From an uncultured Christensenella sp. (GTDB taxonomy: Bacteria; Bacillota; Clostridia; Christensenellales; Borkfalkiaceae): DNA of 43,848 nt. The notes beneath the pieces are model-generated. The model made no database searches. It was not told the DNA's origin and saw nothing but the letters and a program-made list of their open reading frames with translations. The stretch covers positions 1 through 43,848 of the forward strand of contig CAJUCM010000016.1 of the NCBI GenBank assembly GCA_910585235.1, given 5' to 3'. Position numbers and translations under genes: made by a program. Of this stretch, positions 14,343 to 22,260 are shown piece after piece (positions within the stretch are counted from its first letter, which is position 1; each line of letters begins with the position of its first letter).

Positions 14343-16028
14343 ATGGATTACAGGCGTTATATTGCGGAGCGTATTCTCATCGACGGCGTAAAAAAAGAGG
14401 AGATTGAAGAGAACCTTGCAGTCCCCCCCGATTCCTCGATGGGGGATTATGCGCTTCCCTGCTTCAAGTTCGCAAAAGTATTGAGAAAGAGCCCCGTTGC
14501 GATCGCGGAAGAACTGAAAGAAAAATTCCCCGTCGGGGGAGAGATCAAAGAGGTATCCGCCGTCAACGGCTACCTCAATTTCAAAGTCGACAAACGCAGT
14601 CTTGCGGAAGAGGTCTTAAACCAAATTCTTACCGAAAAGGAGCGCTACGGCGCGAGCGAAGAGGGAAAGGGCAAGACGGTGTGTATCGATTATTCTTCCG
14701 TCAACATTGCAAAGCCCTTTCATATCGGGCATCTTTCTACAACGGTGCTGGGCGGCGCGCTATACCGTATCTTTCAATTTTTGGGCTATCGGGCAGTGGG
14801 GATCAATCACCTCGGCGACTACGGAACGCAGTTCGGTAAGCTCATCTGTGCATATAAGCATTGGGGCAACAAAGAGGAAGTGGAAAAGGGCGGTATTCAT
14901 GCCGTCAACGACTTATACGTTCGTTTCAATAACGAAGCTACGGAGGAAATGGAAAAAGAGGCGCGCGAGTATTTCCGCCTGATCGAGAGCGGGGACCAAG
15001 AGGCGAACGCGCTCTTCGAGTGGTTCAAGGAACTCACGCTCTCCTACGTCAAAAAGATTTACGATAAACTGCATATCTCTTTCGACAGTTATGCGGGCGA
15101 ACGCTTTTACACGGATAAAATGCAACCCGTCATTGACGAACTCAACGAAAAGAAGTTGCTCAAAGAGAGCGAGGGCGCAAAGATCGTCGATCTCGAAAAA
15201 TTCAATATGCCCCCCTGTCTGATCCTGCGTTCGGACGGCGCGTCGCTGTATGCGACCCGCGATCTGGCGGCGGCGATCTACCGCAAGAACACTTACGATT
15301 TTGATAAGTGCCTGTACGTTGTTGCCTATCAGCAGAATCTGCATTTCAAACAGGTGTTCAAGGTTCTCGAACTCATGGGCAAAGAATGGGCGAAAGACCT
15401 CGTACACGTCGCCTACGGCATGGTGTCGCTTGAAGACGGGGCGATGTCCACGCGCAAAGGTAAAGTCGTGTGGCTCGAAGAGGTCATCAATAAATGCGTC
15501 GAAAAGGCATATACTGTGATCGACGAAAAAAATCCCGCGCTTGAAAACAAAGCGGAAGTTGCCGAAAAGGTCGGCGTGGGCGCGGTGGTGTTCGGCGCAC
15601 TCTACAACAATAAGATCAAAGACATTGTATTTTCCTATGACAAAGCGCTCAACTTCGAGGGGGAAACGAGCGTGTATGTGCAGTACACCTGCGCCCGCGC
15701 GCGTTCGGTATTGGACAAGGCGATCGCGGAGGGCTATTCTTGGAACGACGGCATCATAGAGCCGTGCGCATCGGAAGCGGAGCTTATCAAGGCGCTTGCT
15801 TCGTTCCCCGCGACCGTAAAAGCGGCGGCGGAGAATTACGAGCCGAGCTATATTGCGCGTTTTGCCGTGGATGCCGCGCAGAAGTTCAATAAATTTTATA
15901 TCGACTGTAAAATTTTGCAGGCGGGCGACGAGGAACGCAAGTTCCGTTTGCGTCTGACGCAGGCGGCGTTGATTGCGCTCACGAATGCGCTGACCCTGCT
16001 CGGAATCGGCGTTCCCGACAAAATGTGA
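14343..16028 (+). CDS. argS: Arginyl-tRNA synthetase
   Basis: Class I synthetase charging tRNA-Arg; 561 residues, normal length. The N-terminal Add-1 domain occupies about residues 1-100 (MGDYALPCFKFAKVLRKSP). The HIGH motif appears as PFHIGHLS with His127. AVGINHLGDYGTQFGKL follows, and the degenerate KMSK region MSTRKGKVV lies at residue 368. The C-terminal DALR anticodon-binding domain follows. The ATG at 14343 is chosen, since GGAG lies 8 bases upstream and residues before it are not conserved-looking. A run of seven C (near 14423) lies in the coding region. Confidence 0.97.
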   Translation: MDYRRYIAERILIDGVKKEEIEENLAVPPDSSMGDYALPCFKFAKVLRKSPVAIAEELKEKFPVGGEIKEVSAVNGYLNFKVDKRSLAEEVLNQILTEKERYGASEEGKGKTVCIDYSSVNIAKPFHIGHLSTTVLGGALYRIFQFLGYRAVGINHLGDYGTQFGKLICAYKHWGNKEEVEKGGIHAVNDLYVRFNNEATEEMEKEAREYFRLIESGDQEANALFEWFKELTLSYVKKIYDKLHISFDSYAGERFYTDKMQPVIDELNEKKLLKESEGAKIVDLEKFNMPPCLILRSDGASLYATRDLAAAIYRKNTYDFDKCLYVVAYQQNLHFKQVFKVLELMGKEWAKDLVHVAYGMVSLEDGAMSTRKGKVVWLEEVINKCVEKAYTVIDEKNPALENKAEVAEKVGVGAVVFGALYNNKIKDIVFSYDKALNFEGETSVYVQYTCARARSVLDKAIAEGYSWNDGIIEPCASEAELIKALASFPATVKAAAENYEPSYIARFAVDAAQKFNKFYIDCKILQAGDEERKFRLRLTQAALIALTNALTLLGIGVPDKM

Positions 16029-16036
16029 AATAATCT

Positions 16037-16063
16037 TCCCCTATTGCAACGCGATAGGGGAAA
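16037..16063 (+). other. Hairpin between argS and the HAD phosphatase gene
   Basis: TTCCCCTAT (16037-16045) / ATAGGGGAA (16055-16063) with a 9-base loop. No T-run follows, so it is probably an mRNA stability or processing element rather than a terminator; the next gene can be read through. Confidence 0.5.
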
Positions 16064-16082
16064 ATTACAATGAGGCATATAT

Positions 16083-16724
16083 ATGATAAAAGCAATATTA
16101 TTTGATTTGGACGGAACTCTTCTCGATACGTTGCCCGATATACGCCGGCACTTGAACGACGCGCTGACGGCGCACGGCTATCCCGCAATCGGAGAGGAGC
16201 AGGCGCGGCGGTGTATCGGCGACGGCGCGCGGAAACTGGTGGAGCGCGCTTTTCCGGAGGGCGCGGATTTTTCCGAAGCGGTATTCGAGGAGTTTACAAG
16301 GCGTTATGCGGAGAGCGACAATTCCTTTTCCCGCCTGTATGAGGGCGAAACGGAGTTTCTGGACAGGCTTGTAAAGAGAGGGATCAAATTCGGTATTGTG
16401 ACGAACAAACCGCACGAAGCGACGCTCGGCTGCGTGGAAAAATTCTTTAAGAAATATCCGCTTGCGTTTGTCGGCGGCGAGAGTGGATCGTTCCCCTGTA
16501 AACCCGATCCCTCGCTTGCGCTGTATGCCGCGCTCACGATGCGCGTACCCGTCGGCGAGTGCGCGTTCGCGGGCGACGGGGAGACGGACGCCCTGACCGC
16601 AAAGAATGCGGGAATGTTCGGCGTTTCCACGCTCTGGGGTTACAGAACCAAGGCGGAGCTTGAAAAAGTCGGTGCAACGCGTTTTGCAAACAGCTTTGAA
16701 GAGCTTGAAAAAATTCTTTTCTGA
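16083..16724 (+). CDS. HAD family phosphatase, phosphoglycolate phosphatase-like
   Basis: A 213-residue Gph-type HAD hydrolase. Motif I DLDGTLLDT carries nucleophile Asp8 and Asp10. A helical cap (about residues 15-80) follows, with CIGDGARKLVERAF typical of the Gph group. Motif II is IVTNKP, motif III is around KPDPS, and motif IV is FAGDGETDALTAKNAG. A likely job is dephosphorylation of 2-phosphoglycolate or another small phospho-sugar. GAGG lies upstream of the ATG. Probably read together with argS. Confidence 0.9.
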   Translation: MIKAILFDLDGTLLDTLPDIRRHLNDALTAHGYPAIGEEQARRCIGDGARKLVERAFPEGADFSEAVFEEFTRRYAESDNSFSRLYEGETEFLDRLVKRGIKFGIVTNKPHEATLGCVEKFFKKYPLAFVGGESGSFPCKPDPSLALYAALTMRVPVGECAFAGDGETDALTAKNAGMFGVSTLWGYRTKAELEKVGATRFANSFEELEKILF

Positions 16725-16747
16725 ATGGAAAATTTTGCCTGAAATTC

Positions 16748-16776
16748 TTGTATTTTCGCTTGGTTTATGATATAAT
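16748..16776 (+). promoter_or_regulatory. Rubrerythrin promoter
   Basis: TTGTAT (16748-16753) and TATAAT (16771-16776), spacer 17, with TGA directly before the -10 (extended). No PerR-box-like palindrome is obvious next to it. Confidence 0.8.
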
Positions 16777-16809
16777 TCGGTTAGTTTCAAAATACGGAGG
16801 TTTAATATT

Positions 16810-17334
16810 ATGAAAAGATGTGCGGTATGCGGTGAGATCGTTGCGGACGACGTAGAGGTCTGCCCCGTTTGCAAGGCGAAAAAATTCGTTCCCGTTGAGG
16901 ATTCTAAGTTTGCCTGCGAACACCATGTCGGCGACGGCAAGGTCGAGGATCAGGAAGTTATGGAAGGGCTTCGCGCGAATTTCAGCGGCGAGTGCACCGA
17001 AGTCGGTATGTACCTTGCAATGGCGCGTGTAGCGGAGCGCGAGGGCTATCCCGAAATTGCGGAAGCGTACAAGCGTTACGCTTATGAAGAGGCGGAGCAC
17101 GCAAGCAAATTTGCGGAGCTTCTCGGCGAAGTCGTGACCGATTCCACGAAGAAGAATCTCGAACTTCGTGCGGCGGCGGAAACGGGCGCTTGCGAGGGCA
17201 AACTTGCGCTTGCAAAGCGCGCGAAAGAACTTGGCTATGACGCGATCCACGACACGGTTCATGAAATGGCAAAGGACGAAGCCCGTCACGGCGCAGGGTT
17301 CAAGGGAATGCTGAAAAGATATTTCGGCAAATAA
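16810..17334 (+). CDS. Reverse rubrerythrin (N-terminal rubredoxin domain)
   Basis: A 174-residue peroxide-scavenging protein of anaerobes. The rubredoxin-like iron site comes first: Cys4, Cys7, Cys18 and Cys21 in two CxxC pairs. The four-helix diiron domain follows, with carboxylate/His motifs CTEVGMYLAMARVAER, YEEAEHASKF, AETGACEGK and KDEARHGAGF. Domain order is the reverse of classical rubrerythrin and equals the clostridial reverse rubrerythrins, which reduce H2O2 (and O2) with electrons from NADH through redox partners. GGAGG ribosome site. Monocistronic, with a terminator directly behind. Confidence 0.95.
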   Translation: MKRCAVCGEIVADDVEVCPVCKAKKFVPVEDSKFACEHHVGDGKVEDQEVMEGLRANFSGECTEVGMYLAMARVAEREGYPEIAEAYKRYAYEEAEHASKFAELLGEVVTDSTKKNLELRAAAETGACEGKLALAKRAKELGYDAIHDTVHEMAKDEARHGAGFKGMLKRYFGK

Positions 17335-17345
17335 TTTCGGATAAC

Positions 17346-17377
17346 AAAAAAACGGCTTGGAATCAAGCCGTTTTTTT
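17346..17377 (+). terminator. Rubrerythrin terminator
   Basis: CGGCTTG (17353-17359) / CAAGCCG (17364-17370), loop GAAT, then seven T; A-run upstream. Confidence 0.92.
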
Positions 17378-17412
17378 AATGGATACGTTGTTTCATGGCG
17401 GCGTAATTTTGA

Positions 17413-17531
17413 TTGAATAAAAAGCGGCACGCCGAGGACGTCGTGCCCTACGGGGAGAGTGGGAGAAACGGGCGCTTGCGTTTTAAGCGAACATGCCGTA
17501 GGGCGTGGCGTCCCGACACGCCTTTATTCAA
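17413..17531. repeat. Inverted-repeat (MITE-like) intergenic element
   Basis: A 119-bp stretch with imperfect arms of about 36-41 bases. The left arm starts TTGAATAAAAAGCGG and ends GTGCCCTACGG. The right arm, read on the other strand, starts TTGAATAAAGGCGTG and ends ACGCCCTACGG. The outer 9 bases and inner 9 bases match perfectly. No protein is encoded. It sits between the 3' ends of two convergent genes, a place where small repeats are tolerated, and its right end supplies the last codon and stop of the XRE gene. Confidence 0.65.
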
Positions 17532-17844
17532 TATTAAGCATACGCAAGATCATCTCACGGCTTGAAGCAGGTAAATTCCGATATGCAATAATCATGTTTA
17601 TTTCTTCGGGCGAAAAAGTTTCTTGTAGAGAAATATAAGAATTTTTTTCCAAATCGTTTTCCAATCCCAAAAGAAAATCGGCGCTGACGTGAAAAAATTT
17701 TGCGAGTTTTGCAAGGTAATATGCCGACGGCTCGGATTGTCCGCTTTCCCAACGGACAATGGTCGTTTCGTTTGTGCCGATAGCTTGCGCAAGTTGTTTT
17801 TGCGTTATATTATTTTCTATACGCATTTCTTTAATTACTTTCAT
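17524..17844 (-). CDS. XRE family transcriptional regulator
   Basis: A 106-residue DNA-binding protein. The N-terminal helix-turn-helix has EMRIENNITQKQLAQAIGTN followed by TTIVRWESGQSEPSAYYLAK, the standard XRE/Cro-CI pattern. The C-terminal 40 residues (FSPEEINMIIAYRNLP) form a short helical tail. The ATG at 17844 is preferred over the ATG at 17853, because a TATAAT on the minus strand (17860-17855) would place the transcript start near 17848. Neither has a Shine-Dalgarno, so translation may be nearly leaderless. The gene is divergent from the small Cys protein with three palindromes between them. The final Glu codon and TAA fall inside the arm of the inverted-repeat element. Confidence 0.9.
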   Translation of the reverse strand: MKVIKEMRIENNITQKQLAQAIGTNETTIVRWESGQSEPSAYYLAKLAKFFHVSADFLLGLENDLEKNSYISLQETFSPEEINMIIAYRNLPASSREMILRMLNIE

Positions 17845-17860
17845 GATAATCATTATTATA

Positions 17861-17930
17861 TGACAAATATGTCAAGAAATACTTGACAATGCACATAAAT
17901 TTATGTTATATATAGTTTACATATATGTAA
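17861..17930. promoter_or_regulatory. Three palindromic operator candidates in the divergent promoter region
   Basis: TGACAAATATGTCA (17861-17874), CATAAATTTATG (17894-17905) and TTACATATATGTAA (17917-17930) are each dyad-symmetric. They overlap the XRE promoter, the spacer of the opposite promoter and the opposite leader respectively. They are likely binding sites for the divergent XRE protein, though AT-rich palindromes also occur by chance. Confidence 0.55.
17883..17912 (+). promoter_or_regulatory. Promoter of the small Cys protein gene
   Basis: TTGACA (17883-17888) with TATATA (17907-17912), spacer 18, and TGT before the -10. Confidence 0.65.
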
Positions 17931-17949
17931 TTAAATGGAGAGAGAAATT

Positions 17950-18291
17950 ATGTCCAATCATCTTTGTTACAGTTGCCGTTTTTATAAGCCGTATTATGTG
18001 AAAGGGAATACCCGATTCAATAAGCTCGATACGGGATACTGTACCCAATCCAAAACGACGGTGGAAAAACATTGCGAGTGTGAAAAATTTCAGAATATGT
18101 ACTTTGCGCGATACAATTTCAAAAAGGCGGTCTTTTCTGCGCTTGCCGAAAATCTCAATACGATTGCGGAAATCAAACAGATTCTGGAAGAGGATACGGA
18201 GGAAGCATGGGAAGCGTTTGTTCTTGAACACAACTTGAAAAAACAGAGGGAGCGCGACAGGCTTCGGGCGGAGCAGGAAGATATTACATAA
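17950..18291 (+). CDS. Small protein with N-terminal Cys cluster, unknown function
   Basis: A 113-residue soluble protein that I cannot place. Cys6, Cys9, Cys31, Cys42 and Cys44 in the first 45 residues suggest a zinc-binding knuckle (CYSC, GYC, HCEC). The rest is a charged helix with a coiled-coil-like end (KKQRERDRLRAEQED). The ATG at 17950 is preferred over the one at 17935, because GGAGAG (17937-17942) gives correct spacing. Divergent from an XRE regulator, which probably controls it. Confidence 0.78.
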   Translation: MSNHLCYSCRFYKPYYVKGNTRFNKLDTGYCTQSKTTVEKHCECEKFQNMYFARYNFKKAVFSALAENLNTIAEIKQILEEDTEEAWEAFVLEHNLKKQRERDRLRAEQEDIT

Positions 18292-18319
18292 ATTTCCATA
18301 AACGGCAAATACTGTGGCT

Positions 18320-18742
18320 ATGCGAAAAAATCGTTTTGTTGCAGTGTTGTTTACAATTCTCTGCGCGCTCTTCGTTTTGTGCGCGTGCGAAAAAGTGGAG
18401 GATATGGGATCGCTCCCCGATATTTCCAAGCCTTACACGGGAGAGTATCTTCTGCAAAAACTCACCGTCGGCGGAGAGGACTTTACGGAAAAATTCGAGT
18501 CGGTCAAACTCAATCTCGGTTACGACGGAAAATTCAAACTCTCCTATGCGGAAAAAGAGGGAAAGAGGGGAGGTTATGCGGGCGAATACGAAGTTTCGCT
18601 TGAACGGGAGGAAATCACCTTTTCGGCGAATACGGGACTTCGCACCGTCAGACGCACCTTTCCCATGAAAGACGGAAGTATTTTTATCGACCTTAAAATG
18701 GGCTCGAAACTTCTGCATGCGGAATTTGCTTTTCCCTCATAA
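18320..18742 (+). CDS. Small lipoprotein of unknown function
   Basis: A 140-residue protein with an N-terminal hydrophobic stretch and a lipobox-like VLCAC, so probably membrane-anchored outside. The mature part (YTGEYLLQKLTVGGEDF, then LNLGYDGKFKLSYAEKEGK and GYAGEYEVSLEREEITF) has the alternating pattern of a small beta-sheet domain seen in many Firmicute lipoproteins that measure 'value versus epsilon' like DUF-type folds; no specific family is recognised. The start is uncertain: ATG 18320 or GTG 18314, neither with a clear ribosome site. Lies 28 bases after the small Cys protein gene, perhaps in the same transcript. Confidence 0.7.
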   Translation: MRKNRFVAVLFTILCALFVLCACEKVEDMGSLPDISKPYTGEYLLQKLTVGGEDFTEKFESVKLNLGYDGKFKLSYAEKEGKRGGYAGEYEVSLEREEITFSANTGLRTVRRTFPMKDGSIFIDLKMGSKLLHAEFAFPS

Positions 18743-18767
18743 TTTTTATAAATCATAAAACAAATGT

Positions 18768-18796
18768 TTGCAATCTGCGTCCGTGTGTGCTATAAT
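18768..18796 (+). promoter_or_regulatory. Promoter of the RecD-like gene (leaderless arrangement)
   Basis: TTGCAA (18768-18773) and TATAAT (18791-18796), spacer 17, with TGC before the -10. The ATG at 18803 lies only 6 bases after the -10, so it would be at or next to +1. Confidence 0.75.
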
Positions 18797-18802
18797 TGAC
18801 TT

Positions 18803-20044
18803 ATGGACGAACTGACACCCGATCAGAAGGACGCGGAAGAACTGATCAAAGAATGGTTTTTTAATCTCGATACGCAGATTTTCGTGCTTTGCTGATATGC
18901 GGGAACGGGAAAAACTTTTCTGATCGATCACGCGGTGCGCTCGCTCGGACTTACGCCCGGCAAGAGCGCCGTTTTTATTGCGCCCACGGGAAAGGCGGCT
19001 TCCGTGCTGTTGCGTTCGGGCACGCCCGCAGGAACGGTGCATTCGCTCATCTATACGCGCGAAGAGGACATCGAAGTCGATGAAAACGGCGAAGTCGTCT
19101 CCGAGCGTTTTTTGCGTTTTGTGCGGAAAGAAAAAATCGATCAGGAAATCAAACTTATCGTCGTGGACGAAACGAGCATGGTCTCGGACGAGGTGCTCAG
19201 GGATTTACTGTCGTTCGGGGTAAAATGCCTGTTTTCGGGCGATCCCGCCCAGCTCCCGCCCGTGGGCGGGTCGAACACGCTTTTGAGTATGCCCTGCGTC
19301 ACCTTGACGCAGATCGTCAGGCAGGAGAAGGAGAACCCGATCGTGCGCCTTGCTTCGATGGCGCGGGCGGGCAAGATATTGCCCTACGGTGATTACGGAG
19401 AAGTGCAGGTTTTGCCGAAGAATTCGCTCACGCCCGCGGCGCGGCGGAAGCTCTTTTTAGAGGCGGATCAGATCATCGTCGGCACCAACCGCACGCGGGA
19501 AAATCTCAACCGCGAGATCCGCTCCTATCTGGGAATATCCGCCTCGGCGGTACTGCCCGTAGAGGGCGAAAAGCTCATTTGTACCTTGAATAATTGGAGC
19601 AAGACGATCGACGACAGGGGCGAGTTCCATTTGGTAAACGGCATCATCGGCGTGTGCCGTAACGTGCGGGAGGGGGAGGACGGACTTGCAAAGCTCGACT
19701 TCAAGGCGGACTTTTTAGACCGCGAGGTCGAAGATCTTCCTTTCGACACGGGGGTGTTCCGCGAGGGACGCTATTATCACGGTTACGGCGACAAGGCGTG
19801 TTTTTTGGAGAACGGCGCGCTCGTGCATGAAAAAAGTTATGAAATGCTCAGAAGATTCAAGGTGCGCAGAGAGGACACTGTCTGCCGTTTTGAATTTGCC
19901 TATGCCGTCACCTGCCACAAGGCGCAGGGATCGGAATACGATTTCGTCGTCGTGTTCGACGAGAGCCGCATTTTCGACGACGGCGCGCGCTGGCTCTACA
20001 CCGCGATCACGCGCGCAAAAAAACGGCTTGTGATTTTAAGATAA
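18803..20044 (+). pseudogene. RecD-like SF1 DNA helicase with an in-frame TGA in the P-loop
   Basis: One frame of 413 codons interrupted once. Codons 1-30 read up to FVLC, codon 31 (18893-18895) is TGA, and the frame continues YAGTGKTFLIDHAV. The TGA replaces the first Gly of Walker A (GxxxxGKT; GGA to TGA is one base change). Everything else looks intact: IAPTGKAA, Walker B VVDETSMVSDE, FSGDPAQLPPVGG, LTQIVRQEKENP and a UvrD_C_2 end with YAVTCHKAQGSEYD and TAITRAKKRL. The product would be an ATP-dependent 5'-3' helicase of the AAA_30/RecD-like type. Restart inside the gene would omit the P-loop. Either a recent nonsense mutation, a read-through site, or a base-calling error. Confidence 0.8.
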
Positions 20045-20047
20045 AAT

Positions 20048-20087
20048 AAAAAAGCGTCCCTCTTCAACGAAGAGGGACGCTTTTTTT
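20048..20087. terminator. Bidirectional terminator
   Basis: GCGTCCCTCTTC (20054-20065) / GAAGAGGGACGC (20069-20080), flanked by A6 and T7. Ends both the helicase gene and the BspA-like gene. Confidence 0.95.
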
Positions 20088-22065
20088 ATTCGCCGATTTG
20101 AATATCGCCGTCCGTGCAGTGGATCGTGCAGCTTTTTATATCTTCAACCCAATTATCGCCTTTTGTAATTGCGTTCCATTGCTCTTTTGTTCCCTGAAAG
20201 TGAATATCCGTAAGATCCCAACAGTTACCGAACGCATTTTTTCCGATGTGCTTTATGCTGTTCGGAATCGTAACGCTTGTGACATCGCGATACATAAACG
20301 CGCTGTCCGCAATGGTGATCGTGCCGTCCTTTACCGTATAACTTTGCATCGTGAGGGAGCGGAATTGGATCAAATGCTTGCCGATATAAAAGTCAGCCTG
20401 ACCGTAACCCGTTTTGTCGTTGTGATAGCCTGTTTCTAAAAACGCATTTTCTCCGATACTGATAGCCGAGTCGGGTAGCGGAATACTGTTAAGATCGCGG
20501 CAACCTGCAAATGCTTCTTCTCCGATACTTGTAAGCGAGTCGGGAAACTTAACGCTGCTAAGAGATTCGCAATAATAAAACGCACGTTTTCCGATGCGCG
20601 TAACGCCGTTCGGGATCGTTACGCTTTTCATGGATTCCCAATGGTAAAACGCATTTTCATAGATCGTATATCCGCTTCCGTTAATATTTGCAGGGAGCGT
20701 CAGTTTTGTTTCGTCTCCCGTATAGTACAAAAGATAGTTCTCGTCGTCTCCGCCGTTATAAAAGTGATATCCGTTTATTTCCGTCAGCTTGCTTGCCCCG
20801 CTCGTCGGCGTATATACGTTCTTTGCATAAGCTGCTATCCCGCCGTAATCGTAACTTCCCGCCGTAATATCCAAAGCGGATAGATTGTAAATTTCCATAA
20901 GATTTTTACATTCGCGGAAACCGTCTTCGATACTTGTGACAGATTGCGGAATCGTAATGCCGATCAGGTTACTGCAATCGGAGAACGCGGGATAATCGAT
21001 TCCCGCAATGCCTTCTTCGATTACGATCGTGCGGATCGCTTTTGCAAAGCCGGAGGTTGAACGGTTCACAATTCCGCTTCCCGTCACGACGAGCGCGAAG
21101 TTAACGCCTTTGAATTTGTCGTCATATTTTCCGTCGGAGAGGGCGGTCAGCGTTCCGATCGCGTTATCGCCGAGGGCGATCGTGATCGTCATGCCTTTTT
21201 TTATTTCTCCGTTGACCGCGGTGTTCACTTCGTATTCGCCGTAGGTATCCTGCCAGGTGACTTTGCACGGATTGCCGACTTTGGAAGTGTCGCCCTCGAC
21301 CGTGGCGTAAGCGATTCCCTTTTGATAGCTTCCGTCCTTGTATTCGATCGCGTAAGCGGTTTCCGCATAGGAGCCGGAGAACACGGGAACGGTAAGGTCG
21401 TCTCCTTCGGCGTTTTTAATTTTTTTAACTTCCTTTTTCGTCTCTTCGTCGGCAAGACAACGGTCCGCGTCGAAGAGAACGTGGGAGACGAGTCCTTCGC
21501 CGTCGAACGTTATCCGTATGTATTTATGCCGCTGTGTCTGCAATTTCATTTCGTCTTCGATCGCGCTTCCGAGGTCGCCGAAGAAGTCGTCTAAATCGCC
21601 CTCGTCAAAATCTTCGTCAAGGTGCATGAGTTTTGCATAACTTCCGTCGTAATATTCCCAGATATATTCCTGCTCGATATCCGCTTTGCCCAAGACTTTC
21701 TGCACCGCCGTCTTGTCGTCGCCGAGGTCGATTTTGGAAACTTTTCCCACGCGGAAAATATTTGTGACGATGGGAACGACGATCGCAATAACGATCACCG
21801 CCGCAAGCAGTACCGCAGTTACGATGCCGACGGGAATTTTGTACTTTTTCAGCCAGATCAAAAACTTGTTCGGTTTCTTCTCTTTTTTCGCCTTTGCGCG
21901 CGGTTCCGCGTTGAGGTCCGCGCCGCAGTTTCCGCAGAACTTTTTGCCCTCCGCAACTTCTGCGCCGCACTTCGGGCAGTGCCGTGCGCCGTTTTCGGCG
22001 GGCGTTCCGCATTCCGGGCAGAAATTGCTCTCGAACTCCGCCCCGCATTTGCTGCATTTGTTCAT
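20086..22065 (-). CDS. Zinc-ribbon, single-pass membrane protein with BspA-like leucine-rich repeats
   Basis: A 659-residue protein. Two zinc ribbons come first (CSKCGAEF..CPECG at 3-20, and CPKCGAEV..CGNCG at about 30-48). A basic linker and one transmembrane helix follow (about 75-100, VGIVTAVLLAAVIVIAIVVP). Next are an unrecognised domain (about 110-340) and a C-terminal array of BspA-type LRR_5 repeats with units such as VTIPNGVTRIGKRAFYYC and VKFPDSLTSIGEEAFAGC. The ribbons lie on the cytoplasmic side and the repeats outside if the N-terminus is in. The start at 22065 is fixed by AAGGAGAAGGG. BspA-type repeats often bind host or bacterial surfaces. Expression may depend on read-through of the leader terminator at 22109-22138. 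Confidence 0.88.
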   Translation of the reverse strand: MNKCSKCGAEFESNFCPECGTPAENGARHCPKCGAEVAEGKKFCGNCGADLNAEPRAKAKKEKKPNKFLIWLKKYKIPVGIVTAVLLAAVIVIAIVVPIVTNIFRVGKVSKIDLGDDKTAVQKVLGKADIEQEYIWEYYDGSYAKLMHLDEDFDEGDLDDFFGDLGSAIEDEMKLQTQRHKYIRITFDGEGLVSHVLFDADRCLADEETKKEVKKIKNAEGDDLTVPVFSGSYAETAYAIEYKDGSYQKGIAYATVEGDTSKVGNPCKVTWQDTYGEYEVNTAVNGEIKKGMTITIALGDNAIGTLTALSDGKYDDKFKGVNFALVVTGSGIVNRSTSGFAKAIRTIVIEEGIAGIDYPAFSDCSNLIGITIPQSVTSIEDGFRECKNLMEIYNLSALDITAGSYDYGGIAAYAKNVYTPTSGASKLTEINGYHFYNGGDDENYLLYYTGDETKLTLPANINGSGYTIYENAFYHWESMKSVTIPNGVTRIGKRAFYYCESLSSVKFPDSLTSIGEEAFAGCRDLNSIPLPDSAISIGENAFLETGYHNDKTGYGQADFYIGKHLIQFRSLTMQSYTVKDGTITIADSAFMYRDVTSVTIPNSIKHIGKNAFGNCWDLTDIHFQGTKEQWNAITKGDNWVEDIKSCTIHCTDGDIQIGE

Positions 22066-22108
22066 AACCCTTCTCCTTTTTTCGCAGGGTCGTTTTAAGC
22101 GACGCATG

Positions 22109-22138
22109 AAAAAAGCGCGCCCTCAACCGAAGACACGC
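22109..22138 (-). terminator. Leader terminator upstream of the BspA-like gene
   Basis: On the minus strand GCGTGTCTTC / GAGGGCGCGC (10 pairs, several G-U) with loop GGTT and six T. It lies 43 bases before the ATG, after the structured RNA, so it either ends a small RNA or acts as an attenuator. Confidence 0.65.
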
Positions 22139-22255
22139 CCTGCATTTAGTATCTCCGAGTTGTTACCACGCAACTGAATTTCGCCCACAGGGAAAAAGAG
22201 ATACAAACAATGCCATTTTGTACCTGAGGGCAAAAAATTATTCAATTGCGTGGTA
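22109..22255 (-). ncRNA. Structured leader or small RNA, unknown class
   Basis: A predicted transcript of about 146 nt from a good minus-strand promoter to a terminator. Its first 92 nt (22255-22164) form a long irregular hairpin. The outer stem is TACCACGCAA/TTGCGTGGTA plus TTGAAT/ATTCA. An internal loop follows, then GCCC-CAGG/CCTG-GGGC with a T-T mismatch, a one-sided pyrimidine bulge, and TACAAA/TTTGTA with a 9-base loop. I do not recognise a known riboswitch. Its position next to aspS recalls the 6S-1 gene of B. subtilis, but the hairpin is shorter than usual 6S RNA. At DNA level the repeat is flanked by GTTGT on both sides, so a small mobile element is the alternative. Confidence 0.55.
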
Positions 22256-22260
22256 GTTGT

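Noticed and set aside
16037..16063. Terminator between argS and the phosphatase gene
   Set aside because: Good stem but no T-run on either strand, so it is listed only as a hairpin.
18893..18895. TGA read as glycine (alternative genetic code)
   Set aside because: Many intact genes here end in TGA, among them trkA, argS, GH125 and the lipoprotein gene at 11893, so TGA is a stop in this genome.
22164..22255. Canonical 6S RNA call for the structured RNA
   Set aside because: The hairpin is about 90 nt with small internal loops; 6S RNA is usually 150-200 nt with a large central bubble. Kept as an alternative only.
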